Shown: positions 18,475 to 27,606 of the stretch, piece by piece
How the letters are laid out: the number at the start of each line of letters is the position of its first letter
Numbering within the stretch: position 1 is the first letter of the stretch
NCBI GenBank assembly: GCA_900468065.1
Contig: UBTA01000063.1
Coordinates: 40,512 to 104,511 of the forward strand
Source: Hyphomicrobiales bacterium
GTDB taxonomy: Bacteria; Pseudomonadota; Alphaproteobacteria; Rhizobiales; Rhizobiaceae
DNA length: 64,000 bases
Direction: 5' to 3'
Program-made: the position numbers and the translations under genes
The notes under the pieces: model-generated
The model's database searches: none
The model's input: the letters and a program-made list of their open reading frames with translations, nothing else
What the model was told of the DNA's origin: nothing

Positions 18475-18510
18475 ACGGTGCCGGACTTGATTGTCCGGCA
18501 CCGTTTTTTT
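18475..18510 (+). terminator. Strong terminator after clpA
   Basis: A perfect 12-bp stem (18475-18486 and 18493-18504) has a six-base loop followed by a run of T. It ends the clpSA transcript. Confidence 0.92.
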
Positions 18511-18536
18511 GTGGCAATGATTAGACGGATGTTTCG

Positions 18537-19274
18537 ATGGACGATAGTCAGACGGCCGGCTCGGGGCGAACATGGTTCGTGGCGGGCATGCGGGGCATTT
18601 TCAGCCTGCCGGCAATGATGCTGATGCTCTCTTTCGTCGGCTTTTGTGCCTTTACCGCTCAGGCTGGAATTCCCGTCGAGCACGTGGTGTTCATGGTCGG
18701 TGCCGTCTGGGCCCTGCCAGCCAATGTCATCCTTGTCAGCTCGATCCTCGGCGGTGCCAATCTGCTCGCCACCTTTATCGCAGTCACGCTGTCTTCCATC
18801 CGGCTGATGCCGATGGTTGCAGCGCTAATCCCTGAAATCCGCACCGAAAAAACGCCCACCTGGCTGCTGCTGTTCCTGTCGCATTTTGTGGCGATCACGG
18901 CCTGGGTGTTTGCGATAGAGCGGGTGCAGGCGGTGCCGCGCGACTATCGCGTCACGTTTTTCGCCGGTTTCGGCGTAACGCTTGTTGTCGTCAATATGCT
19001 TCTGGTCGCTGTCGTCTATCAATTCGTCACAGAATTTCCGCCGATTGTGTCCGGTTGCCTGTTCTTCCTGACGCCGGTCTATTTCCTGGCATCGATCTGG
19101 AGTTCCGCGCGTCATCCGGTGATCTACATGGCAATGGTCATCGGTCTCGTGGCTGGACCATTCTTCTACTGGCTCGCACCGGAGTTCGATATTCTGCTGG
19201 CTGGTGTTGGTGGGGGAACGTTGGCATGGCTGGCGGAACGCCAGTGGCGCAAGCGCGGGGAGGTCCGGGCATGA
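18537..19274 (+). CDS. azlC: AzlC family branched-chain amino acid exporter, large subunit
   Basis: This 245-residue protein has multiple membrane spans and the AzlC-family signature region (A-G-I-P near the first loop and the R-L-M-P-M segment). AzlC pairs with AzlD to export branched-chain amino acids or analogues across the inner membrane. Its last codons overlap the azlD start in an ATGA arrangement, so the two are translationally coupled. It starts 80 bases after clpA, behind that gene's terminator. Confidence 0.85.
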   Translation: MDDSQTAGSGRTWFVAGMRGIFSLPAMMLMLSFVGFCAFTAQAGIPVEHVVFMVGAVWALPANVILVSSILGGANLLATFIAVTLSSIRLMPMVAALIPEIRTEKTPTWLLLFLSHFVAITAWVFAIERVQAVPRDYRVTFFAGFGVTLVVVNMLLVAVVYQFVTEFPPIVSGCLFFLTPVYFLASIWSSARHPVIYMAMVIGLVAGPFFYWLAPEFDILLAGVGGGTLAWLAERQWRKRGEVRA

Positions 19275-19615
19275 CTGTGCTTGAAGGCTGGTGGGCCTAT
19301 GTGTTCATCGCAATTGCCGGATGGCTGGCAACCGATCTCTGGCGCTGGCTCGGCGTTCTCGCCGGTAATCGGCTGCGCGAGGATTCCGAAGTTCTCAATT
19401 GGGTGAGGGCGGTAGCAACCGCACTGGTGGCAGCCGTCATCGCCAAGCTGATCCTCTATCCGACCGGTATTCTCGAGCAATCACCGCTGTGGCTGCGGCT
19501 GGGATCAATCGCCGCTGGCGCGGCCGCCTTCTTTGTCGGCCGGCAGAAACCGGTGATCGGTATTGCAACGGCCATCGCTGTGCTGGCGATTGGTTTGTGG
19601 GTATTGGGATTTTAG
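19271..19615 (+). CDS. azlD: AzlD family branched-chain amino acid exporter, small subunit
   Basis: This 114-residue membrane protein has about four hydrophobic spans and the W-L-A-T-D-L-W-R motif near the N-terminus. I take ATG 19271, which overlaps the azlC stop by four bases; the longer frame from 19055 lies inside azlC. It is the required partner of AzlC in the exporter. The actual substrate cannot be told from sequence. Confidence 0.85.
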   Translation: MTVLEGWWAYVFIAIAGWLATDLWRWLGVLAGNRLREDSEVLNWVRAVATALVAAVIAKLILYPTGILEQSPLWLRLGSIAAGAAAFFVGRQKPVIGIATAIAVLAIGLWVLGF

Positions 19616-19698
19616 GGAGCATCAACCAACATCGGGTGCACTTATCCGAATCTTAAATGCCATGTTGTAGTTGTTGCCTAAATTCACAGGAGTAACAG

Positions 19699-20628
19699 AT
19701 GCGCTTTTTGCCCGGGGAGTGGTTCGTTCTCCGAATTCTCATAGCACTGGCGGTGTTGGATGTTATCTTGCTCTTTTCCAAGGGAATAAGGGTAGATGTT
19801 GTCGTCTATGCAAGTATTATTGCGATCGGATCGCTCTTAGTTGTGATGGGACAATACTATCGTGTCATCCGCCACGAAAGCCGCCTGGCTTTGGCTTTGA
19901 TCGCGGCTGGGCTTTTCGTTCTGTTCACCGTCGGCGGCTCTGTCTTTAATTATATGTTTCTGCCCAATACTTTCACGCCGATTAGCGATTTCCTAATAAA
20001 AATTGATGAAGCGATGGGATACCATTGGCCGTCGTTGATGATTTGGGTTTCGAATTATCCGCGGTTTGGCACGTTTTTGTTCCATGTTTACTCCACATCT
20101 TTGCCTCAGCTTTTAGTGATTATTCTCGTTTTAGGCTTCATGGGTGAAGCACAACAGTTGCATCGGTTTTTGCTTACGGGTGTCATAGGCGCGCTTCTGG
20201 CCATTGTGACTTGGGTTCTGTTTCCGAATTTTGGTGCGGAGAGTTTTTATGATCTGCCGCAATCGGTGCTGGACGCATTTCCGATCGCTGTTAATCCTGC
20301 ATATGGCGACATGTTGCTAACCCTCAGCCGTGATGGCGTGGATTATTTGTCGCCGAAAGATGTTCTCGGATTGATAGGTTTTCCGTCATTCCATACTGTA
20401 ATGGCTTGCATGTCGGTTTTCTTTGTGCCGCGCCATCGTGTTTTGATGCCAGCGATCTTCGGCCTCAATGCTTTCATGGTATTGGCCATTCTTGTACAAG
20501 GCGGCCATCATTTAATCGATATGATTGGCGGCATCGGTGTGTTCGCAATAGCCTATCTGCTCTCGGGGGCTACCATGCGGCGCTTAAGCGAAGGCTACGC
20601 GATGGTGGATGAATCCAAAGTAATTTAG
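19699..20628 (+). CDS. PAP2 superfamily membrane phosphatase
   Basis: This 309-residue protein has about seven membrane spans and two PAP2 motifs late in the chain: G-F-P-S-F-H-T and G-G-H-H-L-I-D. These hold the catalytic His pair of phosphatidate phosphatases and related inositol-lipid synthases. The substrate is probably a lipid phosphate. Base use differs from its neighbours: bases 19981-20040 are 24/60 G+C, and Ile/Leu/Val codons are unusually AT-rich. Horizontal acquisition is possible. It starts 83 bases after azlD and converges on the HIT gene with six bases between the two stop codons. Confidence 0.8.
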   Translation: MRFLPGEWFVLRILIALAVLDVILLFSKGIRVDVVVYASIIAIGSLLVVMGQYYRVIRHESRLALALIAAGLFVLFTVGGSVFNYMFLPNTFTPISDFLIKIDEAMGYHWPSLMIWVSNYPRFGTFLFHVYSTSLPQLLVIILVLGFMGEAQQLHRFLLTGVIGALLAIVTWVLFPNFGAESFYDLPQSVLDAFPIAVNPAYGDMLLTLSRDGVDYLSPKDVLGLIGFPSFHTVMACMSVFFVPRHRVLMPAIFGLNAFMVLAILVQGGHHLIDMIGGIGVFAIAYLLSGATMRRLSEGYAMVDESKVI

Positions 20629-20634
20629 CAATGG

Positions 20635-21060
20635 TCAGAAGGAATCTCTGATCTTCGCCGCATTCGAAGCAAGCACAGCCCCATCTTCCATCTTGCCGGA
20701 ATGCGGCCGCAGCGGCACGCCTTCGCGGCGGGGGATGACGTGGAAATGCAGATGGAAGACTGACTGGCCTGCGGGCGCCTCGTTGAACTGCATGATCGTC
20801 ACGCCATCGGCGTCGAAAGCCTCCTGGGCGGCAATCGCCACCTTCTGCACGACAGAGATCAGCGGGCCGATAACGGCCGGGTCGGCGTCCAGAATATTAC
20901 GTGAACCGGCCTTTGGAACGACCAGAACATGGCCGTCCGCCTGCGGCATCACATCCATGAACGCCAGGGTGTGATCATCCTCGTAGACCTTGTGGGCGGG
21001 AATTTCGCCGCGCAGGATCTTGGCGAAGATATTGTTGGTGTCATAGGCGGCGCTGGTCAT
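20635..21060 (-). CDS. HIT family nucleotide-binding/hydrolase protein
   Basis: This 141-residue protein has the histidine-triad motif H-L-H-F-H-V near residue 105 and the usual N-terminal I-F-A-K-I-L-R-G-E-I-P segment. HIT hydrolases cleave nucleoside phosphoramidates or similar substrates; the physiological substrate is unknown. It is the last gene of a minus-strand set (RidA, GDPD, GNAT, HIT), 35 bases after the acetyltransferase gene. The motif is complete and the length is normal for the Hint branch. Confidence 0.9.
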   Translation of the reverse strand: MTSAAYDTNNIFAKILRGEIPAHKVYEDDHTLAFMDVMPQADGHVLVVPKAGSRNILDADPAVIGPLISVVQKVAIAAQEAFDADGVTIMQFNEAPAGQSVFHLHFHVIPRREGVPLRPHSGKMEDGAVLASNAAKIRDSF

Positions 21061-21095
21061 CGGCGTCTCTCCTCAAAAATGCTTGTGTCTTTCGT

Positions 21096-22289
21096 TCAGT
21101 CGTCGGTCTCTTGCCGTTCGCCTTTGCGGAAGGGGCTGTGCTCGGCCAGGATATCACTCATTTGCTCGACCTCCTGCCGTTCGCGTTCGAGATAATCGGC
21201 AACGGCGCGTTTCAATCCGGGATGGGCGATGAAATGGGCCGAATGCGTGGTCGCCGGCAGATAGCCGCGCGCCAGCTTGTGTTCCCCTTGAGCGCCGGCT
21301 TCGACGCGCTGCAATCCCTTGGCGATGGCGAAGTCGATAGCCTGATGGTAGCAGACCTCGAAATGCAGGAAAGGGTGGTCTTCGACTGCGCCCCAGTGGC
21401 GGCCATAGAGCGCATCGCTGCCGATGAAATTGATGGCGCCGGCAATATATTTGCCGTTGCGCCTGGCCATGACGAGCAGGATGTCGTCGGCCATGCGTTC
21501 GCCAATCAGCGAATAGAATTTACGCGTCAGATAGGGGCGGCCCCATTTGCGGCTGCCGGTGTCCATGTAGAAGGCGAAGAACTGATCCCAGACGCTTTCC
21601 GTCAGGTCCTTGCCGGTCAGCCAATCGATGCTGATGCCGCCTTCGAGCGCGGCGCGGCGTTCCTTCTTCAGAGCCTTGCGTTTGCGCGATGCGAGCGTCT
21701 CGAGGAAATCGTTGTGCGATGTGTAACTGTCATTGAGAAAATGGAACTGCTGGTCGGTCCGGTGCAGGAAGCCGGCATGTTGGAAGGTCGGAACCTCCTC
21801 TTCCGGCAGGAATGTCACATGCGCCGACGACACATTGTGGCGCCGGGCGAGCTCCTGCAGGCCGGCGGCAAGCGAACCGCGAACGGCAGCGGTGTCGGCC
21901 CTGGGGGCGGTCAGTAGCCGCGGCCCGGTGGCGGGAGTGAAGGGGACCGAGCATTGCAGTTTCGGATAATAGCGCCCGCCCGCCCGCTCCAGGGCGTCGG
22001 CCCAGCCGTGGTCGAAGACATATTCGCCCTGGCTGTGGTTTTTCAGATAGCAGATCAGTCCACCCGCAAGGCCGCCCTTGCCATCTTCCATCAGCAGATG
22101 CTGGCCGAGCCAGCCGCTATCGGCCGTCGCAGAGCCTGATTCCTCTAGCGATGACAGATAGGCATGCGAAATGAACGGATTGTAGAGGCCGCCGGGTTGA
22201 CCCTTGGCGGCGCCTGACAATCCGTCCCAGCTGTCCTTCGAAATATCCTGAAAGGATGTCTCGACGCGGATTTTGACTTCGCCGGTCAT
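21096..22289 (-). CDS. GNAT-fold protein of the FemAB-like COG3146/DUF482 family
   Basis: This 397-residue protein is widespread in alphaproteobacteria. The D-W-D-G-L-S segment, the Y-P-K-L-Q-C-S-V-P-F-T-P motif near residue 110 and the C-terminal E-A-G-A-Q-G-E-H-K block mark the family. The fold is a double GNAT related to FemAB aminoacyltransferases of peptidoglycan. The substrate is unknown and a wall role is only a fold-based guess. It is three bases downstream of the GDPD gene and clearly co-transcribed. Confidence 0.82.
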   Translation of the reverse strand: MTGEVKIRVETSFQDISKDSWDGLSGAAKGQPGGLYNPFISHAYLSSLEESGSATADSGWLGQHLLMEDGKGGLAGGLICYLKNHSQGEYVFDHGWADALERAGGRYYPKLQCSVPFTPATGPRLLTAPRADTAAVRGSLAAGLQELARRHNVSSAHVTFLPEEEVPTFQHAGFLHRTDQQFHFLNDSYTSHNDFLETLASRKRKALKKERRAALEGGISIDWLTGKDLTESVWDQFFAFYMDTGSRKWGRPYLTRKFYSLIGERMADDILLVMARRNGKYIAGAINFIGSDALYGRHWGAVEDHPFLHFEVCYHQAIDFAIAKGLQRVEAGAQGEHKLARGYLPATTHSAHFIAHPGLKRAVADYLERERQEVEQMSDILAEHSPFRKGERQETDD

Positions 22290-22292
22290 TCT

Positions 22293-23018
22293 TTAAGCGA
22301 TTAGCCTTTCCTTGGGATCGAAACCCTCGAATGTCATCTGATCGGCATGAGCATAGGTGTGATCGACACCCGCCTGATCGCGCACGGTCCAGGTCAGGAT
22401 CGACCGGCCGAGGGAGCGTTCCTTGGTGATGAACGAGTTTGGCAAATCCCCATAGAAATAGGAAATGAAATCAAGCCCGAGCTGCATCGCTTCTTCGTGA
22501 ACGGCGAACTGTTCCGGCTGGTTGCCGCCGGCGGTCAGGCCGACCGGGTAGGATGGGTTTTGAGCCTTGAGGTCCTTCAGCAGCCAATGGTCGAAACTCA
22601 TCAGGGCAACAGGGCCGTCATAGCTTTCAAGAGCCTCAAGCACGGCGTCGGCAAAGCCTTCGTCGTCGCCCATGCGGCCCTTCAGTTCGAGCACGATCGG
22701 CACCCGGCCTTTGACCAGCCTCAGAAGCTGTCCGAGCGTTGGGATCTTGTCGGCTGTGCCGCCGATTGTGATCAGGCCAAGCTCGCCGGCTGTCTTTTCG
22801 CGGATATCGCCCTTGATGCCGCAAAGCCGCTGCATGTCGTCATCGTGGAAAACTACTGGCACGCTATCGGCGGTATATTGCAGGTCGCACTCGATGGCGA
22901 AGCCGTTTTCGGCCGCGCGGGAAAACGCGGAAAGCGTATTTTCCCAGATTGCATGGTTCATGTCGTGATAGCCGCGATGAGCGACCGGTTGCGCCGTCAG
23001 CCAGGAAAGATCTTTCAT
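22293..23018 (-). CDS. Glycerophosphodiester phosphodiesterase family protein
   Basis: This 241-residue TIM-barrel enzyme has catalytic H-R-G near residue 15, the E-N-T motif, and the metal pair E-C-D plus H-D-D in the E-C-D-L-Q...V-F-H-D-D segment. It hydrolyses glycerophosphodiesters to glycerol-3-phosphate and an alcohol. No signal peptide is seen, so it probably acts in the cytoplasm on recycled phospholipid headgroups. It lies 14 bases after the RidA gene and three before the GNAT-fold gene. Confidence 0.88.
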   Translation of the reverse strand: MKDLSWLTAQPVAHRGYHDMNHAIWENTLSAFSRAAENGFAIECDLQYTADSVPVVFHDDDMQRLCGIKGDIREKTAGELGLITIGGTADKIPTLGQLLRLVKGRVPIVLELKGRMGDDEGFADAVLEALESYDGPVALMSFDHWLLKDLKAQNPSYPVGLTAGGNQPEQFAVHEEAMQLGLDFISYFYGDLPNSFITKERSLGRSILTWTVRDQAGVDHTYAHADQMTFEGFDPKERLIA

Positions 23019-23032
23019 GGATATCGTTCCGC

Positions 23033-23500
23033 TCAGGCGATTTCGATCACGGCGTCGATTTCGACGGCGGCATTGAAGGGCAGGGCGGCCATGCCGACTG
23101 CAGCGCGCGCGTGAATGCCGGCGTCACCCAGAACCTTGGCGATCAGGTTGGAGGCGCCGTTCATGACCAGATGCTGTTCGATAAAGGTTGGCTTGGATGC
23201 GATGAAGCCATTGAGCTTGACGATGCGGCGAATGCGGGAGAGATCGCCGCCCAACGCCGCCTTTGCCTGGGCGAGAATATTGATGGCGCAGAGTTCTGCA
23301 GCACGCTGGCCGGTGGCAACATCGATGCCGTCGCCGAGATGCCCGGTGACTGCGACCTTACCGTTTTCCATTGGGAGCTGGCCGGAAATATAAAGGTGCG
23401 ATCCGCTGATGACAAAGGGAACATAATTGGCAGCAGGTGCCGCAGCTTGCGGCAGAGTGATTCCCAGTTCCTTGATGCGTGCTTCGATATCTGCAGACAT
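23033..23500 (-). CDS. RidA/YjgF family protein
   Basis: This 155-residue protein belongs to the longer RidA subgroup. The R-A-A-V-G motif near residue 133 holds the Arg that binds the imine substrate in RidA, and the Y-I-S-G-Q-L-P segment is conserved. RidA deaminases remove reactive enamine/imine intermediates from PLP enzymes. It leads the RidA-GDPD-GNAT-HIT set and is divergent from eipB. Confidence 0.85.
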   Translation of the reverse strand: MSADIEARIKELGITLPQAAAPAANYVPFVISGSHLYISGQLPMENGKVAVTGHLGDGIDVATGQRAAELCAINILAQAKAALGGDLSRIRRIVKLNGFIASKPTFIEQHLVMNGASNLIAKVLGDAGIHARAAVGMAALPFNAAVEIDAVIEIA

Positions 23501-23654
23501 GGATAACTCCGGTCATTGTTGTGTTTTGTCATCAAATGCTGCATGCACAGCATGTTTCATGAAGTGGTAAAATACCGCATCTCGAACAGTGATGCCTCGC
23601 TTTTGCCCGATGTGTTCTTATAGCATCATCAGCGAATCCAACAGGAGGAAACGG

Positions 23655-24482
23655 ATGTTTCGTTCAGGCTTTGCCTCTGTCATTCTGACATGGGCGTGTT
23701 TATCGGGTGTGACGGTCGGCGGCGCTTCCGCTGCGTCAGCCAACATCCTGGTGCCTCACCGCGCTGTCTATGATCTTGAGCTGAAAGATGCGTCAGAGCG
23801 CTCCGGGATTTCCGGAATGTATGGCCGCATGGTCTATGAATTCAATGGCTCGGCCTGCGAGGGCTATACCGTCAGTTTCCGGTTTGTCACCAAGGTCGAT
23901 ACCGGCGACGAGGTCAAGCTGACCGACCAGCAGACGACAACCTACGAGGACCTGAAGAGCGGAAACTTCCGCTTTTTGACGCGCTCCTTCACAGACGAAA
24001 AACTCGACAAGGAAGTGCGTGGCTCGGCCCATGAGGCCAAGCAGGGGCTGACCGTCGACCTGACCTCGCCGGACAAGCGCAAGGTCGATCTCGCGCAGGG
24101 GCTGTTTCCGACCGAGCACATGCTGGATGTCATCGATCGGGCAAAGAAGGGCGAGACGCTGTTTGAATCACGTATCTTCGATGGCTCCGACGCTGGCGAC
24201 AAGACGCTGATCACCACCACGATGATCGGCAAGCCGCAGACGGCTACTGCCGGCGATGCCGACGCCGACAAGGCGGCCGCCATGGCGGAAAAACCCTATT
24301 GGCCGGTGACTATTTCCTATTTCAACGACAATGCGACCGGTGACGCTGTGCCGATCTACCGCATGGAGTTCAAGCTCTATGAAAACGGCATCACCCGCGA
24401 CCTCACCATGGACTATGGCGATTTCGTCCTCACGGGCAAACTCGCCGATCTGGAAGTCTTCAAGCAGGAAAAGTGCAAATAG
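23655..24482 (+). CDS. eipB: Envelope integrity protein EipB (DUF1849)
   Basis: This 275-residue periplasmic protein matches the EipB family described in Brucella. There it forms a 14-strand spiral beta-barrel with a disulfide between a mid-N-terminal Cys and a C-terminal Cys. Both are visible here: C in G-S-A-C-E-G-Y and the final K-C-K. A signal peptide covers about residues 1-27. ATG 23655 has AGGAGG at ideal spacing. Loss in Brucella weakens the envelope; the role here is inferred from homology. Confidence 0.9.
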   Translation: MFRSGFASVILTWACLSGVTVGGASAASANILVPHRAVYDLELKDASERSGISGMYGRMVYEFNGSACEGYTVSFRFVTKVDTGDEVKLTDQQTTTYEDLKSGNFRFLTRSFTDEKLDKEVRGSAHEAKQGLTVDLTSPDKRKVDLAQGLFPTEHMLDVIDRAKKGETLFESRIFDGSDAGDKTLITTTMIGKPQTATAGDADADKAAAMAEKPYWPVTISYFNDNATGDAVPIYRMEFKLYENGITRDLTMDYGDFVLTGKLADLEVFKQEKCK

Positions 24483-24582
24483 GCACCAACACCCGCCTGC
24501 TGCTATTTTCTGCGTTCGCCCTTGATTTATCGGGCGCCACGGGGTAAGGGCAGCGCATTCCACACGTAAGGTTTGGGACCGT

Positions 24583-24630
24583 CCGGGAGAAATCCGGGCT
24601 GTTCCACCCGGTGGTACTCTCGAAGAGAGT
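24583..24630 (+). promoter_or_regulatory. Structured leader upstream of rpsB
   Basis: The 192-base leader contains consecutive GC-rich hairpins: CCGGG/CCCGG (24594-24598 with 24607-24611), the competing CCAC/GTGG (24604-24614), and a perfect ACTCTC-GAA-GAGAGT stem-loop (24616-24630). They lie 45-90 bases before the start. Many bacteria control rpsB-tsf by S2 binding to such a leader. Autoregulation here is an inference. Confidence 0.4.
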
Positions 24631-24674
24631 GCTGTTTGCCTTGCGGAGGTTCAACCGGAAAAGGAGAAAAAGGC

Positions 24675-25442
24675 ATGGCATTGCCCGATTTTAGCATGCG
24701 TCAGCTTCTGGAAGCTGGCGTTCACTTCGGTCACCAGACTCACCGCTGGAACCCGAAAATGAAGCCGTACATCTTCGGCGATCGTTCGAACGTTCACATC
24801 ATCGACCTCGCGCAGACCGTTCCGTTGCTGTCGCGCGCCCTGCAGGTTGTCAGCGACACGGTTGCCAAGGGCGGCCGCGTTCTGTTCGTCGGCACCAAGC
24901 GCCAGGCATCCGAAATCATCGCTGACGCTGCCAAGCGTTCGGCCCAGTACTACGTCAATGCCCGCTGGCTCGGCGGCATGATGACCAACTGGAAGACGAT
25001 TTCGAACTCGATCCAGCGCCTGCGCAAGCTCGACGAAATCCTGAACTCGGAAGCATCCGGCTTCACCAAGAAGGAACGCCTCAACCTCGAGCGCGAACGC
25101 GAAAAGCTGAACCGCGCACTCGGCGGTATCCGCGATATGGGCGGCGTTCCGGACCTGATGTTCATCATCGACACCAACAAGGAATCGATTGCCATCGACG
25201 AAGCAAAGCGTCTCGGCATCCCGGTTGTTGCGATCATCGATTCGAACTGCGATCCGGACCGTATCGACTTCCCGATCCCCGGCAACGACGACGCTTCGCG
25301 TGCGATCTCGCTCTATTGCGATCTGATCTCCCGTGCAGCGCTTGACGGCATTGCCCGGCAGCAGAGCTCGTCGGGCCGCGACCTCGGCGCTTCCTCCGAT
25401 CTGCCGCTTGAGCCGGCTCTCGAAGAAGTTGCTGAAGCCTGA
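24675..25442 (+). CDS. rpsB: 30S ribosomal protein S2
   Basis: This 255-residue protein is full length, with the conserved start [15 protein letters not shown] and the D-T-N-K-E motif. It binds the 30S head region and helps recruit S1. ATG 24675 has AAGGAG upstream; the longer frame from 24573 is leader. Codon use is strongly optimised (few rare codons), as expected for a ribosomal gene. A terminator separates it from tsf. Confidence 0.98.
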   Translation: MALPDFSMRQLLEAGVHFGHQTHRWNPKMKPYIFGDRSNVHIIDLAQTVPLLSRALQVVSDTVAKGGRVLFVGTKRQASEIIADAAKRSAQYYVNARWLGGMMTNWKTISNSIQRLRKLDEILNSEASGFTKKERLNLEREREKLNRALGGIRDMGGVPDLMFIIDTNKESIAIDEAKRLGIPVVAIIDSNCDPDRIDFPIPGNDDASRAISLYCDLISRAALDGIARQQSSSGRDLGASSDLPLEPALEEVAEA

Positions 25443-25488
25443 TAAGGCGGGGCGGCGGTTCATCCCGCCGTTCCTTTAGACACGATCA

Positions 25489-25534
25489 GGACAAGGCCGT
25501 TTACGACTGAAAAAGTGAACGGCCTTGTTCTTTT
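25489..25534 (+). terminator. Terminator between rpsB and tsf
   Basis: A 16-bp stem with two G-U pairs (25489-25504 and 25515-25530) and a ten-base loop is followed by TTTT. It is strong enough to end much of the rpsB transcript before tsf. Confidence 0.85.
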
Positions 25535-25696
25535 GCATCGGACCTGCCCATCGAGCGCGGGTCGCCACGATGCCAATCGTCGGGATGATCCTTTCATCAC
25601 GATGTCACATTCAGGGGTCATGCCCTGCCACATCCTCCTGGTATCGCGCCGGCTTTCTGGCAGCGCGCCAGCCGAACAAACGAAGAGGCAAAAAAG

Positions 25697-26623
25697 ATGA
25701 GCACTATTACTGCAGCAATGGTGAAGGAACTGCGCGAAAAGACCGGCGCAGGCATGATGGATTGTAAGAAGGCACTCGGCGAAACCAATGGCGACATGGA
25801 AGCCGCGATCGACTGGCTGCGTGCCAAGGGCATCGCCAAGGCCGACAAGAAGTCGGGCCGCGCAGCAGCTGAAGGCCTCATCGGCATCGCCAGCAGCGGC
25901 ACCAAGGCCGTCGTCATCGAGCTGAACTCCGAAACCGACTTCGTTGCCCGCAACGATGCCTTCCAGGACCTCGTTCGTGGCGTCGCAGCCGTTGCTGTCG
26001 GCACCGACGGTTCTGTTGAAACGATCAGCGCAGCCACCTATCCGGCAACCGGCAAGTCGGTCGCTGAAAGCATCACCGACGCGATCGCAACCATCGGCGA
26101 GAATATGGCTCTGCGCCGTTCGGCCCTTTTGTCGGTCGAAGAGGGTGTTGTTGCCACCTACATCCACAATTCCGTTGCTGACGGCCTCGGCAAGCTCGGC
26201 GTTCTCGTCGCGCTGAAGTCGACCGGCGACAAGGATGCCCTGAATGCCATCGGCCGCCAGGTTGCCATGCACATTGCAGCAACCAACCCGCTGGCCATCC
26301 GCTCGACGGAAGTTGATGCAGCTGTCGCAGAACGCGAACGCAACATCTTCATCGAACAGGCCCGCGAATCCGGCAAGCCGGACGCGATCATCGAAAAGAT
26401 GGTTGATGGCCGCATGCGCAAGTTCTTCGAAGAAGTCGCCCTGCTGTCGCAGGCTTTCGTCATGAACCCTGACCTGACCGTCGAAGCTGCCGTCAAGGAA
26501 GCTGAAAAGACCGTTGGCGCTCCGATCGAAGTTGTCGGCATGGCCCGCCTGCTTCTCGGCGAAGGCGTCGAAAAGGAAGAAACCGACTTCGCAGCTGAAG
26601 TTGCAGCTGTCGCCAAGGGCTGA
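25697..26623 (+). CDS. tsf: Elongation factor Ts
   Basis: This 308-residue nucleotide exchange factor for EF-Tu has the N-terminal UBA-like domain ([19 protein letters not shown]) and the T-D-F-V-A-R-N motif that contacts EF-Tu. Length and domain order are normal. It follows rpsB as in most bacteria, but 254 bases and a strong hairpin lie between them, so it probably also has its own promoter. Confidence 0.98.
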   Translation: MSTITAAMVKELREKTGAGMMDCKKALGETNGDMEAAIDWLRAKGIAKADKKSGRAAAEGLIGIASSGTKAVVIELNSETDFVARNDAFQDLVRGVAAVAVGTDGSVETISAATYPATGKSVAESITDAIATIGENMALRRSALLSVEEGVVATYIHNSVADGLGKLGVLVALKSTGDKDALNAIGRQVAMHIAATNPLAIRSTEVDAAVAERERNIFIEQARESGKPDAIIEKMVDGRMRKFFEEVALLSQAFVMNPDLTVEAAVKEAEKTVGAPIEVVGMARLLLGEGVEKEETDFAAEVAAVAKG

Positions 26624-26672
26624 TTTCTTCATCCTGATTGGGAAAACCGCCATCCTTGTTGGGAAACATCCG

Positions 26673-26698
26673 GGGCATCGCGTGACAACGCGGTGCCC
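26673..26698 (+). terminator. Hairpin between tsf and pyrH
   Basis: A 10-bp stem with one G-U pair and a six-base loop lies 50 bases after tsf. The T run is short, so it may attenuate rather than stop transcription. Confidence 0.5.
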
Positions 26699-26833
26699 TT
26701 CGTGTATCCGGCATCATCATCACATTGGCGCAGGCTCCTTCGGGGATCATCCGGATGATATCGGCCGCGCTGGGATGAACAGACCAGTTTTATGCACCAT
26801 CTCGCATGTGTGCCTTCTTGGACAGGAGTGACG

Positions 26834-27556
26834 ATGTCGGCCGAACCTCTCTACAAACGTGTGCTGCTGAAAGCTTCAGGCGAAGCGCTTATGGGCAACC
26901 AGGGGTTCGGGATCGATGTCGCGGTGGCTGACCGGATTGCCTCTGACATTGCCGAAGCCCGCGCCATGGGTGTTGAAGTCGGCGTCGTCGTTGGCGGCGG
27001 AAACATTTTTCGCGGCGTCGCAGTTGCCTCCAAGGGCGGCGACCGGGTCACCGGTGACCATATGGGCATGCTGGCGACCATCATCAACGCACTGGCGCTG
27101 GCGACCTCGCTGCGCAAGCTCGACGTCGATACGGTCGTGCTATCGGCCATCGCCATGCCGGAAATCTGTGAGAGTTTCTCGCAGCGCGCCACGCTGTTTC
27201 ACCTCTCCCAAGGGCGCGTGGTAATCTTTGCCGGTGGTACCGGCAATCCGTTCTTTACCACCGATTCGGCAGCAGCCCTGCGCGCCGCCGAAATGGGCGC
27301 GGAAGCGATCTTCAAGGGCACGCAGGTTGACGGCATCTATACCGCTGATCCGAAGAAGGATCCGACGGCCACCCGCTTCGACCGCCTGACGCACAGCGAA
27401 GTCCTGCAGAAGGGCCTGGCCGTCATGGATATCGCCGCCGTTGCACTGGCGCGCGAAAACAGCATTCCGATCATCGTCTTCTCGATCCACGAGAAGGGCG
27501 GGTTTGCGGAAATCTTGACTGGCGGCGGCCGGGCGACCATCGTAACAGACAATTGA
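26834..27556 (+). CDS. pyrH: Uridylate kinase
   Basis: This 240-residue UMP kinase of the amino-acid-kinase fold has K-A-S-G-E-A-L near the N-terminus and G-G-G-N-I-F-R in the UMP site. It makes UDP for nucleotide and sugar-nucleotide pools used by the downstream envelope genes. ATG 26834 follows AGGAG and gives the conserved start; an in-frame ATG at 26792 is rejected as leader. It lies 50 bases before frr. Confidence 0.97.
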   Translation: MSAEPLYKRVLLKASGEALMGNQGFGIDVAVADRIASDIAEARAMGVEVGVVVGGGNIFRGVAVASKGGDRVTGDHMGMLATIINALALATSLRKLDVDTVVLSAIAMPEICESFSQRATLFHLSQGRVVIFAGGTGNPFFTTDSAAALRAAEMGAEAIFKGTQVDGIYTADPKKDPTATRFDRLTHSEVLQKGLAVMDIAAVALARENSIPIIVFSIHEKGGFAEILTGGGRATIVTDN

Positions 27557-27606
27557 GCAGTTAAAGGGCGGTCGCTAGGCCGCCGCGATAAACGGGAGTT
27601 TGATCC

